From: Symsagittifera roscoffensis
Taxonomy: Eukaryota > Xenacoelomorpha > Acoela > Convolutidae
Length of the DNA: 64,000 bases
Direction: 5' to 3'
NCBI RefSeq assembly: GCF_963678635.1
Contig: NC_087062.1
Location: 63,649,253-63,713,252 of the forward strand
Part shown: positions 46,006 to 56,696 of the stretch, piece by piece
Position numbering within the stretch: position 1 is the first letter of the stretch
How the letters are laid out: every line of letters starts with the position of its first letter
Notes under the pieces: model-generated
The model's database searches: none
Told to the model about the DNA's origin: nothing
Seen by the model: the letters and a program-made list of their open reading frames with translations, nothing else
Position numbers and translations under genes: made by a program

Positions 46006-48405
46006 TGCATAGCTTTCAATTAAAACTCCTAAGAACAGAGATAAATCAGGCAAGGTCAGAAGAGAAGAAGATAGACGATGATCTAGCTAAGGCAAGAGAG
46101 GTAGTGCGGAGAGGGATAGATGAACAATGGTGGCCCTCAATAGTATTTTATCTAAAGCTCCAGGCTAGAATTGCTATCCATGACATCAAGGATAGACATG
46201 AAAAGAAAATTAAAAAGCTAGCAGAGCGGCAGGACAGACCGTTAATGAAAGTGAACGACAAATCGGTCAGAGCACTAGATGGCATTGAGCTACCCAAGTG
46301 GGTTCATGAAGTGTTAGGTTTTGGCCCAAAGCACCCGGTGAGGGATCGTTTCAATGAACTTCACTTTCTTGCGGACATTGACAATTTTTTATCTGAGCTT
46401 AAATCGCAAAAGGTACCAGGTGAAAAATTAGGTGAAATTGAAGCTGCTGCAAAATCATACGCTAAACGTGTGCGGCAAACAAGGGTCGGATAGAGGGATT
46501 GAGAAAGCCAGGAAGTATTTGAAGGACAATGGTCTCTTGGCAGTCCCATTCGATAAAGGTGTTGGCTTCTGTGTAATGAAGAAAACGACATATGAGGCTA
46601 AACTAACTGAGCTGCTGCAATCGGAACAGTTTAGCGAAAAACCAGGTTTAACTGATAGTGTTGTTATGAAAATTGAGAAAGACATCAACAAAGAACTGTT
46701 GGCCATGAAAAAGAAAGATGAGATCGATGAGGCACTGTATAGTAGGCTTAGGTCCACGGGAGGGCAGCCAGCTCAATTATATGGATTGGCTAAAGTACAT
46801 AAGAAAGGAACCCCTCTCCGTCCCGTACTGTCACTGCCAGGGAGCTCATATGAACATCTAAATAAAACTTTGGCCAAATTTTTTGACAACATTGAGGGGG
46901 CAAACATTGAGACAAACACACAAATGGCTCGGGAGATCATAGAGAACATAGATCTAGACTATAACGAGAGTATTATCTCCCTGGATGTCAAAAGTTTGTA
47001 CACTAATGTCCCACTAAAGGAGGCAATAGATATAGCACTGAGGAAACTGTACGAACAAACTAGTCCTCCTAAACTGGCACGCGGAACTATGAAGAAATTG
47101 TTGAACATGGCTGTAAGTAAGGTGCACTTCAAATGCAATGGTTTATGGTACGTACAAAAGGATGGGTTGGCAATGGGTGCATCCCTTGCTGTCATTCTTA
47201 CCAATTTATGGCTAAAGGAGTACGAATATGCATTAATGAAGGAAGTACCTGCGTTGACTCAGCTAAATAAAAACCGGAATGGCCTATGCCCTGATTGCGA
47301 GCGGAGGGTAACATACAGAAGTAAGGGGATCGAATGCGAAGCTTGTTTAAATTGGTACCATTTAAAGTGTAGTAATGTATCCGACAAAGAATATGAGCAA
47401 ATCTCAGAAATGGTTTGGTATTGTAAGAGATGTAAAGAGCAGCGAGATCAAGAAAAACCAACAGAAAATGTCAAAGCGTTCCTAAGATATGTAGATGATA
47501 TTGTGAGGACGGTAAAGGGGGATCCAGATATAGTGTTAAAAGCAGCTAATGAGCTCCACCCCAACCTACAATTCACTATCGAAAATCCGGATTCGAACGG
47601 AGACTTAGCCTTTCTAGATTTGAACATTAATGTGGACTCACGAAAAAAGGTAACATGTGGATGGTATCAAAAACCAACGGATACTGGGACTATCCTTAAC
47701 TTCAGAAGCTGCGCTCCATTGCAATATAAACGCAATGTAGTTGAGGGTACTGTTCATCGGATTTTTAGAAGTACATCAACATGGGAAAACTTTGACAAGG
47801 CAATGAAGATCAATAAAGAATAATGGGTGGATAATCAATACCCTGAAAAATGGTCAGATGGTTTCGTATTAAGAACGTTGAATAAGATCATCGACCGAAA
47901 AACTGACACACGAACAACGGTAACATCAGTCAAGGAAGATCCTTTAAAGGTCAGTGCACCCATTATAACATTACAATACCGGGGTAATGCATCAGAGTGG
48001 TTTGCTGCCAAACTGCGTCAAAACGCCGGAGCCCAAGTGATATTTACTACGAGAAAGCTCAAGACTTGCCTACCGTCCCTTAAATCTCCCTTTGCGGAAG
48101 ATTTCAAATCCAGAGTGGTCTACAAGCTCACATGTAGTGGATGTAATTCCACCTATGTTGGACAAACGGTCCGGCATTTGACCACGCGGATTGAAGAGCA
48201 TCACAAGGAAGATTCGCCAGTAGGGCAACATTTAAGAGAATGTGACAGGGATGGTAAGAGCGCTGAGCTTAAGTCTGAGATTATAGATCAATCAAGTAAC
48301 ATACAGAAACTCCTCACTCTGAAGGCCTTACATATTTGGAAAGAACGCCCCAGAATTAACACGCGCGAGGAGTTCAGGAGCAGGGAGCTGACATTAAAAT
48401 TATAG
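46005..48405 (+). pseudogene. Penelope-like RT with internal PHD finger and GIY-YIG nuclease
   Basis: About 800 codons with two lesions: a one-base frameshift near 46485 and an in-frame TAA at 47821. The N-terminal part (to 46490) is helical, as in the family. The RT shows PFDKGVGFCVM, YGLAKVHKKGTPLRPV, ISLDVKSLYTNVPL (motif A), KDGLAMGASLAVILTNLW (motif B), FLRYVDDIV (motif C, near 47482) and WYQKPTDTG. Between motifs B and C, nt 47288-47433 encode a C4HC3 PHD finger (CPDC, CEAC, NWYHLKC, WYCKRC). From about 48110 the GIY-YIG domain follows (VVYKLTCSGC, TYVGQTVRHLTTRIEEH, LTLKALHI). The catalytic YVDD is kept. No upstream ATG was found, so the start is uncertain. Confidence 0.85.
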
Positions 48406-48448
48406 TACATGTTTAAACATGACTAAAATTTCAATTTTTGAAAAAATA

Positions 48449-49325
48449 TGTGCCAGTCGGTCATGTCTGGAGGTTTGACCTTGAGAAACACGTAAATTTG
48501 GAGTGAAGTTTTAATTTTAAAAATTTCGAATGGAGCCTGTCATGCTCAGTTTTCTCGAACCAACTGAAAACGCAAAATCAAAATCAGAACGACCGAATTA
48601 ACAATTGCGGGAAACTACTCAAGAAAAAGGCAGGAAATTGCTCTTCGCAATTTCTCGATACGAAATAATAAGAGAGTAGAGCTGTCTCATCCTGAAAACA
48701 GGAGAATAGAATACAGACTTGAGAAAGGACGACTATTCGAACGGAAAGGAGTGAACATTCAATGGAAGAGTGGGCAACTCGAGTGTCCCAATGGTTCATT
48801 CAGAAACTTTGATTCTTGAGACAGAACTTACTTCTGTTGTTAAAACTAATTAGCATCAAACTTATTTAGTTATATTATTTGATTCTCAAGCTGCTTATCT
48901 TTTAGTTACTCCTCATACTCAAGTGCATCGACATGTGAGTTCTCAATTTAAATTTCTCGAGTGTATTTTATGATAGTTATGTTGAGATAAGGCGAGTTTT
49001 AGATTGATCCATCTGAAATGGTTCCACTGTCCAATAAAAAGTGACTAAGCGGATTGTTCCGACCCGGTTTTTAACGGCGTTCATGTATTTTGGGTATTTC
49101 GAGACCTAAGTATGGGGACGTTTTTATTTCTAGAGTGGGGGGTATTTTGGTAGTGGCCTTTAAGCTGTAACGGGTTCCAGTCTCATGTCGCAAGCGAACC
49201 GAATTGGCTCCGACCGTTCTTGAGGTAGAAAAACACAAGAGATAGTGTCCCTGACTCTTGAGCCAATGGTTATAGGGCCTATTTTTCTTAAGCCTCATGT
49301 GTGACTACAGTAGACGAATGTTACA
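48449..49325 (+). repeat. 5' LTR of element B (877 bp, inferred)
   Basis: Only one copy is in the window, so the borders are inferred from element A. The end CGAATGTTACA plus the following conserved TTTTTATGGCGCTCCTGG are shared with A. The start TGTGCCAGTCG is the matching imperfect inverted repeat (8 of 11) at the expected distance. An internal landmark (TTGATCCATC, 49005) is also shared. Confidence 0.65.
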
Positions 49326-49336
49326 TAGTGTTTTTA

Positions 49337-49351
49337 TGGCGCTCCTGGGTG
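49337..49351 (+). other. Candidate primer-binding site of element B
   Basis: TGGCGCTCCTGGGTG, identical to the site in element A and 11 bp after the inferred LTR end. The tRNA is not identified. Confidence 0.4.
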
Positions 49352-49796
49352 TTTTTACGACATCATGACTACGGAGTCGAACCCACTTGACACAGCTTCG
49401 GGCTACATGCCCATTCTAGAGTACCGGTGGTACGGTTCAGCGGGAACGTGTAAACCTTCCGGTTGTACCGTGATAGCTTTTTAAGAAAACTCAAGAAAAC
49501 TTCCTGGTACGCTCTCCGAACGAGGCTTAGCTAACCGAGTGAAGGGGGGCAACTGGGGGGACAAAAATACGAGCAAAAAAGAATACAAAAAGGAACAAAA
49601 ACCATAAAACGAAAAAAGACAGTGACTTTGATACCAAATTAGTTGGATCAAACCTTTGTATTAATTAAATAGTATACACATACTGTTTTATAAGACCGAT
49701 CGTTTCGATCAATCTAGCAACTTAAACCAGTGACTTCAGTAAGGTGCCCGAGTGGGGGGCGTTGTTAAGGGTTTTCAGATAGATTGCGACCCAACC

Positions 49797-49925
49797 GGAC
49801 CACTAGGAGACTTGACTGGAAAGGGTGATCAATCGAGTGGGAAAGTGGTTCACAAGGATCGAAACGGACCACTAAGAGACTTGATTGGAAGAGGCGACCA
49901 GTCGAGTGGGAAAGTGGTTCTGCTG
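49797..49925 (+). repeat. Two copies of a 69-bp unit in B leader
   Basis: GGACCACTAGGAGACTTGA (49797) and GGACCACTAAGAGACTTGA (49866) begin two copies of a unit that contains TCGAGTGGGAAAGTGGTTC. The second copy is slightly shortened at its end. Confidence 0.85.
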
Positions 49926-50828
49926 TCAAGTGCAGAACAGAGACAACCAGCACAGGACCACTACAAGAGGACGCACAGGGGTGTTCTCAAGTCAAGCAAC
50001 GGGTATCGTTAGAATCCACATTACATTATAGGAAATAAGTGTAAAATTGGATAAGCGGAGTCCCATTGTTTTGAGGCAGTTTTTACTCAAGCAGGCCTGG
50101 AAACAGGTCTACGGTTTTCTCTCGAGAGGTTTAGCACCCGGCGCTTAAGGGATTTTTTGGCTTAAGAGGGGGGCTAAAGAGGGGGGAGGTTAGTAGGGGG
50201 GCTGGTTAGGTTAGAGGTTGGCGGTTGTAAATTGTAAAAAGGGGGGAAATCAGAGTAACTAATTAATCGACATCGTTGATTTAGTTACATTAGCCATCAA
50301 CACGCGTTGGTAATAATAGGTGGATATCCAAAATTTAACTCGAGTTAAGATTGGTACGCTGGTTGGATTGGTAGGGGGGAACGGATATAGACAGTTTTTG
50401 TGATACCCCATAAGATCGCTAGTGGGGGGAGGAAAACGCGTGGCAGTTAGGTACCAGACATTATTTTTTTTTCGACAGAAGGTCGACATTTGTCTCCTTT
50501 GAATTTTAGGTGGGTTGATTTCTCTGTTTTATTATTTTTTCTTGTTTAAAATTTTTTTTTTTTAGATATATTGTTGCATTTTGGTGCGGATTTGCGATTG
50601 GTTTTTATACGAACAGGTGATCACAAGATACCTGCGCACAGGTTTTGGTTTCAAGTTGCTTGGAACATAGAAAAAGAGGTAATTCAAAAAGGGGGGTTAG
50701 CATTTGGCCATTAAGAGAGGGTTTTTGGGATTTTCACTAGAGCTTGAGTGGTGGTACAAGGTACAGCGAATCAAGAAGTCCCTACAACGAAGAAGAAAGA
50801 GATCCGATATCCAGAAACTCAGTGACGA

Positions 50829-51500
50829 GTCTTGGGACAGTACCGAAGAAGTCTTGGGACATTGCAGTCTGGGGACAGTCTTGGGGCAACACAGTCTTGG
50901 GACAGTGCAGCCTTGGGGCAGTCTTGGACCAGAGCAGTCTTGGTACAAAATAGTCTTGGGCCATTGGTCTTGGGACGTTTGTCTTGGGCCATTGGTCTTG
51001 GGACATTGGTCTTGGGACATTAGTCTTGGGACGTTGGTCGTGGGCCATTGGTCTTGGGACGTTAGTCTTGGGACATTAGTCTTGGGCCATTGGTCTTGGG
51101 ACGTTGGTCTTGGGCCATTGGTCTTGGGACATTAGTCTTGGGACGTTAGTCTTGGGACATTGGTCTCGGGACGTTAGTCTTGGGCCATTGGTCTTGGGAC
51201 ATTAGTCTTGGGACGTTGGTCTTGGGCCATTGGTCTTGGGACGTTAGTCTTGGGACATTAGTCTTGGGCCATTGGTCTTGGGACGTTGGTCTTGGGCCAT
51301 TGGTCTTGGGACATTAGTCTTGGGACGTTAGTCTTGGGACATTGGTCTCGGGACGTTAGTCTTGGGACGTTGGTCTTGGGACGTTGGCCTAGGGACGTTG
51401 GTCTTGGGACATTGGTCTGAGGATACCAACAAGAAGTACTGGGACAACACTGAATAGTCTTGGGACGGTAAGGGAAAGTCTTGGAACAGCATTAGAAAGG
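50829..51500 (+). repeat. 14-bp tandem array GTCTTGGGACATTG with 182-bp higher-order repeat
   Basis: About 40 units of GTCTTGGGAC(A/G)TTG or GTCTTGGGCCATTG, regular from about 50955 to 51420 and irregular on both flanks. The order of variants repeats: the rare GTCTCGGGACGTTA unit occurs at 51163 and 51345, 182 bp (13 units) apart, and neighbouring variants repeat in the same order. This indicates unequal exchange or slippage of multi-unit blocks. Long frames across it are repeat artefacts. Confidence 0.95.
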
Positions 51501-51702
51501 GGGTACTACAAAAGTAATAGGTTAGGTTGAAGTAAACAATTATAACAACACGTTCCCTATCCTAACCTAACACGAAAGAGCTTACAGGAGTTTAAGAAAA
51601 ATTGTTTTTAGCGAATTGTCAATTTCTTTTTCCTTAGAGTTTTTAACCTTAGAGTATAAATTTTGTAGATAATAATACTGTAAATAATAACAATTGTAAA
51701 TA

Positions 51703-54030
51703 ATGAGGCGGAGCAGGGTACCGGTAGCTGAAAAAAGATCTACCGAAGCAAAATATAATTCGTCGCTACGCAAAGCAACATCAATGGGTCCGAAGATAAC
51801 AAAGAAGAGCTTTTCAGTTAACATGGTCAGCACAAGAAGAACAACGGAGAACAGAGCAAAAGAGGGCACAGAAGGGGAACGAGTAGAACCCACCATCGAG
51901 ATTGATCTAGAGACACCCGATCAAAGTGTAGATGAAACAGGGAAAATTGCGACGGAGTCAACTCCAATGCCCAATGCAGAAGAACCAAACCCGAAACCCA
52001 TAGAGTTCTCACCAATAGACAATGTGGAAGATGCAATAGGCAACACCGAAGAAACGGTGAAAGAAGACTCTCAAGTAAAAAAGACATCTTTTACAGAAAG
52101 GTTGGCGATGATGGTCGGAATAAAAACGAAAGAAAACATGACCGAAGAACCAAAAGCTGAAAGAGCACGAACATTTGGGACAGTGAGCACGAAGACGACA
52201 GAAGCCAATCCAAGAAAGGAACAAACTAAAGCAGAAGCTACGGCCAAAGACAGACCGACGGCTGACCATGAAGAGGCTACTATTGAGCTAGGTGACTTGA
52301 TGGCGAAACTGAATCAGATCGACAAAAAACTGAAGTACAGCGAAGAGGACAGAGAGGTGATAAGAAAAGAATTAAGATACAACAAACACGAGTATCTGGA
52401 TAGTTATTTTAACATGGCTAAGGCAACAGATGAGAGACTCAAGGAGTTGTCAGATAAGGTAGAAGCCACCAATGAAGAACGGGATAAGAACATCAAAAAA
52501 GATATGCAACAGTTGAAAAACCGATATGATGATGTCAACAGCCAATTAGGTAGCCTGGAAAAGAGAATGGACACAATGGGTAAGAATCAGGCCGAAAGTT
52601 CGTGTGCAATACAGGCGAAATTGGATGCAATCTTCAGAAATTCTACCTCACAAGAAAGACCGGCGGCGGATCGCACGCAAGGCACCAGAGTTGACTTTGT
52701 GGAACCACAAAGGAACAAACGGCAATCGACACCGTTGCCCTTAACCCGGGACACGGTGAGCATAGCACCAACAGCTACTAAAACGATCATGAAGAATGGA
52801 ACGTCAAGTACAACGACTGGTCCGGGGGACTCAACAGCTAACAGCAACGCAGGTCCGGATGCTATGACATGGGCAAGCACTTGGGAGATGATAAATAGAA
52901 CTCTAGAGGCCTTCGCCACGAGGAACACTGACTCGAATGAGAGAAGAGAGGGAAAATCCAGAAAAACATTCAAAAAGCCAAAAGAATTCAATGATGACTC
53001 TGATGGATGCATTGATACTTGGGTGGAAGTGATGAGACTACACCTAGAACAGGACAACTTGAACGATGAAAGACAAGCATGCACATCCATACTCAGCAAT
53101 TTAGAAGGCACGGCATTAAAATGCGTGGTTGCGAAGAAAGAAGAAGAACGCGATAACGCGGACAAAATCTTTGAAATACTGTTGAATAGATTCGGCTCAG
53201 GCATGAAGGGTCATCAAGCGATGATGCGATTTGAAAAAAGGAGACAGAGAGATGACGAATCGATAGACAGGTTCCTAGATGATCTCGAGAGCTTGAGAAG
53301 AAGGAGTGACCCAGAAGAATCTACCAATAGAAGAAACTTCAGCATAGCCTCAAAGTTCATTGATGGGGTAAAGAGTGATGACTTGAGAACGATGTTAGCA
53401 ACGTATTACACATTGTCGAAAGATAGTGCGCCAACTCCAGAAGAGATGAGGCAGAAGTCAAGAGAATACATGCTGATGAAACCCAAGAAATACTCGTACT
53501 CAGACAACAGGAACACCCAAGGGGGGAGTCAGCCACAAAGGTCGTCATGGTACAAGCCTAGAGATGACATGGACAAACGCAGGTCGTGTGCTAACTGCGG
53601 GTCAGTTGATCATCATGTGGCGGATTGCACGACATACAAACAGGGCATGAAGAGTTTGGGATATGCACCCGATGAGGACGATATGAGCCAGATGGAAGAA
53701 CACGAGTTCTATAGTGGCTTGATCATCAAAATAGGTGCAAGATGCTTCTTCTGTAACCAAGAGGGGCACTTCAGGATGGACTGTCCGTTGTTCTGGGAAG
53801 CGGTCAAGAATCAGAGTCATCCAAAACACAAGTTGGCATTGGCAGCAGTGCAGAACCAGAGAAACAGACAAGGTGAATTTGAGACGAAAAAACTCGAGAG
53901 ACCAAATGTAGAGCTACCAACAAAAACAGTGAAAGCTGTAACACAATGTGGTAGTGCAGCAGAGGCCACGGCGAAGAAAGCCCCAGAAATAGATTACGAG
54001 AAGGCGGCAGCGCAGGCCATCACAAAGTGA
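51703..54030 (+). CDS. Element B gag (capsid/nucleocapsid), intact frame
   Basis: 775 residues from ATG 51703. Residues 1-190 are charged and low complexity; about 196-295 form a long coiled coil (LGDLMAKLNQIDKKL to GSLEKRMDTMG). About 420-600 is the Ty3-type capsid region (CIDTWVEVMRLHLEQ, KIFEILLNRFGSG, FEKRRQRDDESIDRFLDDLE). Two CCHC knuckles follow: CANCGSVDHHVADC at about 629 and CFFCNQEGHFRMDC at about 681, the nucleic-acid-binding part. By family it assembles the intracellular particle and packages element RNA. The frame ends TGA at 54028, overlapping the next frame by a few bases. Comparison with A suggests a one-base deletion just before this stop, so gag and protease may once have been read together. 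Confidence 0.9.
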   Translation: MRRSRVPVAEKRSTEAKYNSSLRKATSMGPKITKKSFSVNMVSTRRTTENRAKEGTEGERVEPTIEIDLETPDQSVDETGKIATESTPMPNAEEPNPKPIEFSPIDNVEDAIGNTEETVKEDSQVKKTSFTERLAMMVGIKTKENMTEEPKAERARTFGTVSTKTTEANPRKEQTKAEATAKDRPTADHEEATIELGDLMAKLNQIDKKLKYSEEDREVIRKELRYNKHEYLDSYFNMAKATDERLKELSDKVEATNEERDKNIKKDMQQLKNRYDDVNSQLGSLEKRMDTMGKNQAESSCAIQAKLDAIFRNSTSQERPAADRTQGTRVDFVEPQRNKRQSTPLPLTRDTVSIAPTATKTIMKNGTSSTTTGPGDSTANSNAGPDAMTWASTWEMINRTLEAFATRNTDSNERREGKSRKTFKKPKEFNDDSDGCIDTWVEVMRLHLEQDNLNDERQACTSILSNLEGTALKCVVAKKEEERDNADKIFEILLNRFGSGMKGHQAMMRFEKRRQRDDESIDRFLDDLESLRRRSDPEESTNRRNFSIASKFIDGVKSDDLRTMLATYYTLSKDSAPTPEEMRQKSREYMLMKPKKYSYSDNRNTQGGSQPQRSSWYKPRDDMDKRRSCANCGSVDHHVADCTTYKQGMKSLGYAPDEDDMSQMEEHEFYSGLIIKIGARCFFCNQEGHFRMDCPLFWEAVKNQSHPKHKLALAAVQNQRNRQGEFETKKLERPNVELPTKTVKAVTQCGSAAEATAKKAPEIDYEKAAAQAITK

Positions 54031-55157
54031 AGCAGGATCTGGCTGCGAAAGAAATAGAGCAACGACTAAAACTGGAGATCGAAAGAAAGAATTTTAACGA
54101 AGCATTAACCGGATCAAACCCAACACCAGAGGCCGTATCAGGCTCAACAAAGACCGGGAATTGTAACACTGTAAAAATGGTGACGGGAAAGCCATTCGGC
54201 ATATCGAAAATCGGGGCTAGAATAATGTCGATAATCACAGTGGGCGGCCACGAGGTAACCAGAAACTTGAGCGAACCGAGCGACCAGACAATAATGCACA
54301 TTGACGTATACGCAGATTACTTGAGTTGTATAAGCCCACAAACGACTTCTAGAGCGTTGAGAGCACTACTCACGAGAGGGGGCAGCAAGTCGGTACGTGT
54401 TGATAATAGGTATACTGAAGCTTATGGTCCACACGAGGTGATGCTAAATGTAGATGGGATCAACATCTATACCAGAACGATGATAACATGTGACGAAGAC
54501 CTAATTGGGCAAATCTACGTAGGGAAAGAAGAGTTGAAAGTGAGATCGATTGGACACTGCGCCATGCTTGAAGAAGATGCAATGCACATCGGGACAGAGG
54601 CAGATGTGACAGGACACGTGCTAGACATAAGTGGCAAGAAGACTCAGTTACGTGGGTTACTTGACACGGGAGCGGTCTTGAGTGTCATACCAATCGAAAC
54701 TTGGGAACGAATGGGCTTCAACGAAGATGACTTGATAGATTCGAGAATACGGTTGTCGGCTGCGAACAAGGGAGCCCTGCGCGTGTTAGGCAGAACGCCG
54801 ATAATAGCGCTCAATCTGGGGGAACGTAACCTGTGGATGAGTTTTCTTGTAGTAGAAAACCTAGATGAGTCTGACCATTTCATTTTGGGGAGAGACTTCA
54901 TCAGGAATTTCGACGTAACGATTGATCTAAATAACGCAATGTTCAGGATACGGAACCCGGATAGGAGGTACGCAATCAAACCGGTAAATTTAATAATGGC
55001 AAATGAAAACAAAGCACCGGTATTCTTGAGTAGGAGGGTGAGGCTAAAAGCTAATGAAGCGGCAATCGTAAGCTTGAGGATGAAAAATTACAATGAACTT
55101 AGTGATACCGATCACGATACAGAGAGGGAGGAAACTGGGATATGCTTTACCGGTTAA
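54027..55157 (+). pseudogene. Element B protease region
   Basis: Open for 376 codons with no ATG start; it continues the gag-encoded helix (DLAAKEIEQRLKLEIE). The aspartic protease is clear: RGLLDTGAVLSVIPIETW with the catalytic DTGA at 54663-54674, then HFILGRDFIRNFDVTIDL. The frame ends near 55157, because about 80 bp present in element A after NELSD are missing here and the frame changes. By family the protease cleaves Gag and Pol inside the particle. Confidence 0.85.
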
Positions 55158-56696
55158 AACTCGATATGAAACGATTGAGAACTCAAAACAAAATGAAGTT
55201 GTTGATTGTCCCAATCACAGGGACAAAATTTGTATCTTGAGACGATTGCAGAAAATAAAAGATTCATCAGGTCTTATTAAATCACTTAAGTCAGAAACGG
55301 ACGATGGGCTGTCGAGCTGTTCGAACTTTCCAGAGCGACCCGCACTAGATGAAATGCAGACTGATAAACCGGTGCTGCCGGAGATTGAACATTTGAGGGG
55401 CAAACTGAAAGATTAACAGCTCGAAGCCATCAAGGACGTACTAGAGCGGAACGAGGAAGTTTTTTCGAGGCATAAGGCGGATATCGGGTGTTGTAATTTT
55501 GTTGAGCATGAAATAGAATTAGAGGAAAACGCGGTACCACACAGGGAGGGGGCGAGGCGAATGACCCCACACAAATCGGACGCGTGTAGAAAAAAAATCG
55601 AAACGTTACTAGAGTATGACATGATAGAACCATCCAAGTCACCGTGGGCGTGTGGAGTAGTGATGGCCAAAAAGAAAGGCGACCAGTTAAGGTTTTGTTG
55701 TGACTTTCGATACCTGAACTCCGTCACGGTGAAGGATGCCTATCCCATACCTAGGATTGATGAGAGCCTCTCGAAGTTAGGTGATGCAAAATTTTTTACG
55801 ACTCTTGATTTAGGCTCGGCCTTTTGGCAGGTACCACTACGGAAGCAGGACAGGGACAAGACAGGGTTTGCCTGCGAGTTGGGTCTGTTCCAATGGAAAC
55901 GGATGCCGTTTGGACTTTGCAATGCCACAGCCACGTTTCAGCGATTGATGGCACACGCGCTGATAGGCGTGACAAAGAAGTATGGCAACCTGGTAATGTG
56001 CTACGTGGATGACGTGGTAATAGCAACGCCAACACTAGAAGACCACATTGAGAGACTTGACGAGGTGTTCGCGTGCATGAAAAGATCGGGGCTAAAGTGT
56101 AAACCATCAAAGTGCGAGATACTCAAGGACTCAATTAAATACTTGGGCAGGATGGTAGACAAGCACGGCATCAGACCTGATCCAGACGCCGTGGAGGCAG
56201 TCCTAACCTGGAAGTCACCAAAGACGGAACACCAGTTGATGAGCTTCCTGGATTCGCTAACTACTACAGAGAGTTCATCAAAGGCTACGCGGACAAGGTG
56301 TACCCGATGCAACAATTGATGAGGCACAAGGGCAAGAAGTTCACATGGAACAACGCAGCAGAGGAGTCATTCCAGAGGATAAAGAAAGAGCTATGTGAGG
56401 CACCAGTACTGGGGATGCCGACTGAGAAAGGGATGTACGTGCTGGACACGGATGCGTCGGTAGTTGCGATTTCAGGAATCCTCCATCAGGAACAAGAGTG
56501 GAATGGGAAAACAGTCTTGAGACCAATAGCTTACGGGAGCAAAGTCCTGAGTGACACGGAAATGAAGTACGGAGCACCGAAGGCAGAGATGTTCGCGGTG
56601 GTTACCTTTGTTGAGAAGTACAGGGCGTACCTGGGCAATGAGCCATTTAAGTTGCGAGTCGACAACCGAGCACTAAGCTGGCTGAAAACGTACTAG
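55158..56696 (+). pseudogene. Element B reverse transcriptase and RNase H
   Basis: Continuous homology with frame changes: RT begins after SETDDGLSSCSNFPERP. An in-frame TAA lies at 55414 (KLKD then QLEAIKD), a one-base deletion near 56250 shifts the frame, and a TAG at 56694 replaces a sense codon that is Ser in element A. RT motifs: LRFCCDFRYLNSVT, TTLDLGSAFWQVPL, MPFGLCNATATFQRL and the active site YVDD at 56002-56013 (intact). RNase H: YVLDTDASVVAISG, KAEMFAVV and RVDNRALSWLKTY, continuing past the stop with RDKHQNADSLSKK. By family these convert element RNA to DNA. Confidence 0.85.

Larger units (their letters stand above)
45966..48448 (+). mobile_element. Penelope-like element (RT plus GIY-YIG), interrupted by element B
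   Basis: The interval encodes a Penelope-type reverse transcriptase followed by a GIY-YIG endonuclease, the defining architecture of the group. It begins inside the truncated LTR of A and is cut 43 bp after its stop codon by the 5' LTR of element B; any 3' remainder lies beyond the window. Its long terminal-like repeats were not seen, so both ends may be incomplete. Confidence 0.9.
49352..51702 (+). other. Long leader of element B
   Basis: 2.3 kb without a supported gene; contains a 69-bp direct repeat and a 14-bp tandem array (separate entries). Runs of GGGGGG are frequent at 50150-50240. Confidence 0.6.

Noticed and set aside
50704-51135. 143-codon frame and antisense frames across the 14-bp array
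   Set aside because: The periodic peptide comes from the repeat and has no independent support.
50829-51500. CRISPR-like array
   Set aside because: The units abut without unique spacers, the DNA is eukaryotic and no cas gene is present.
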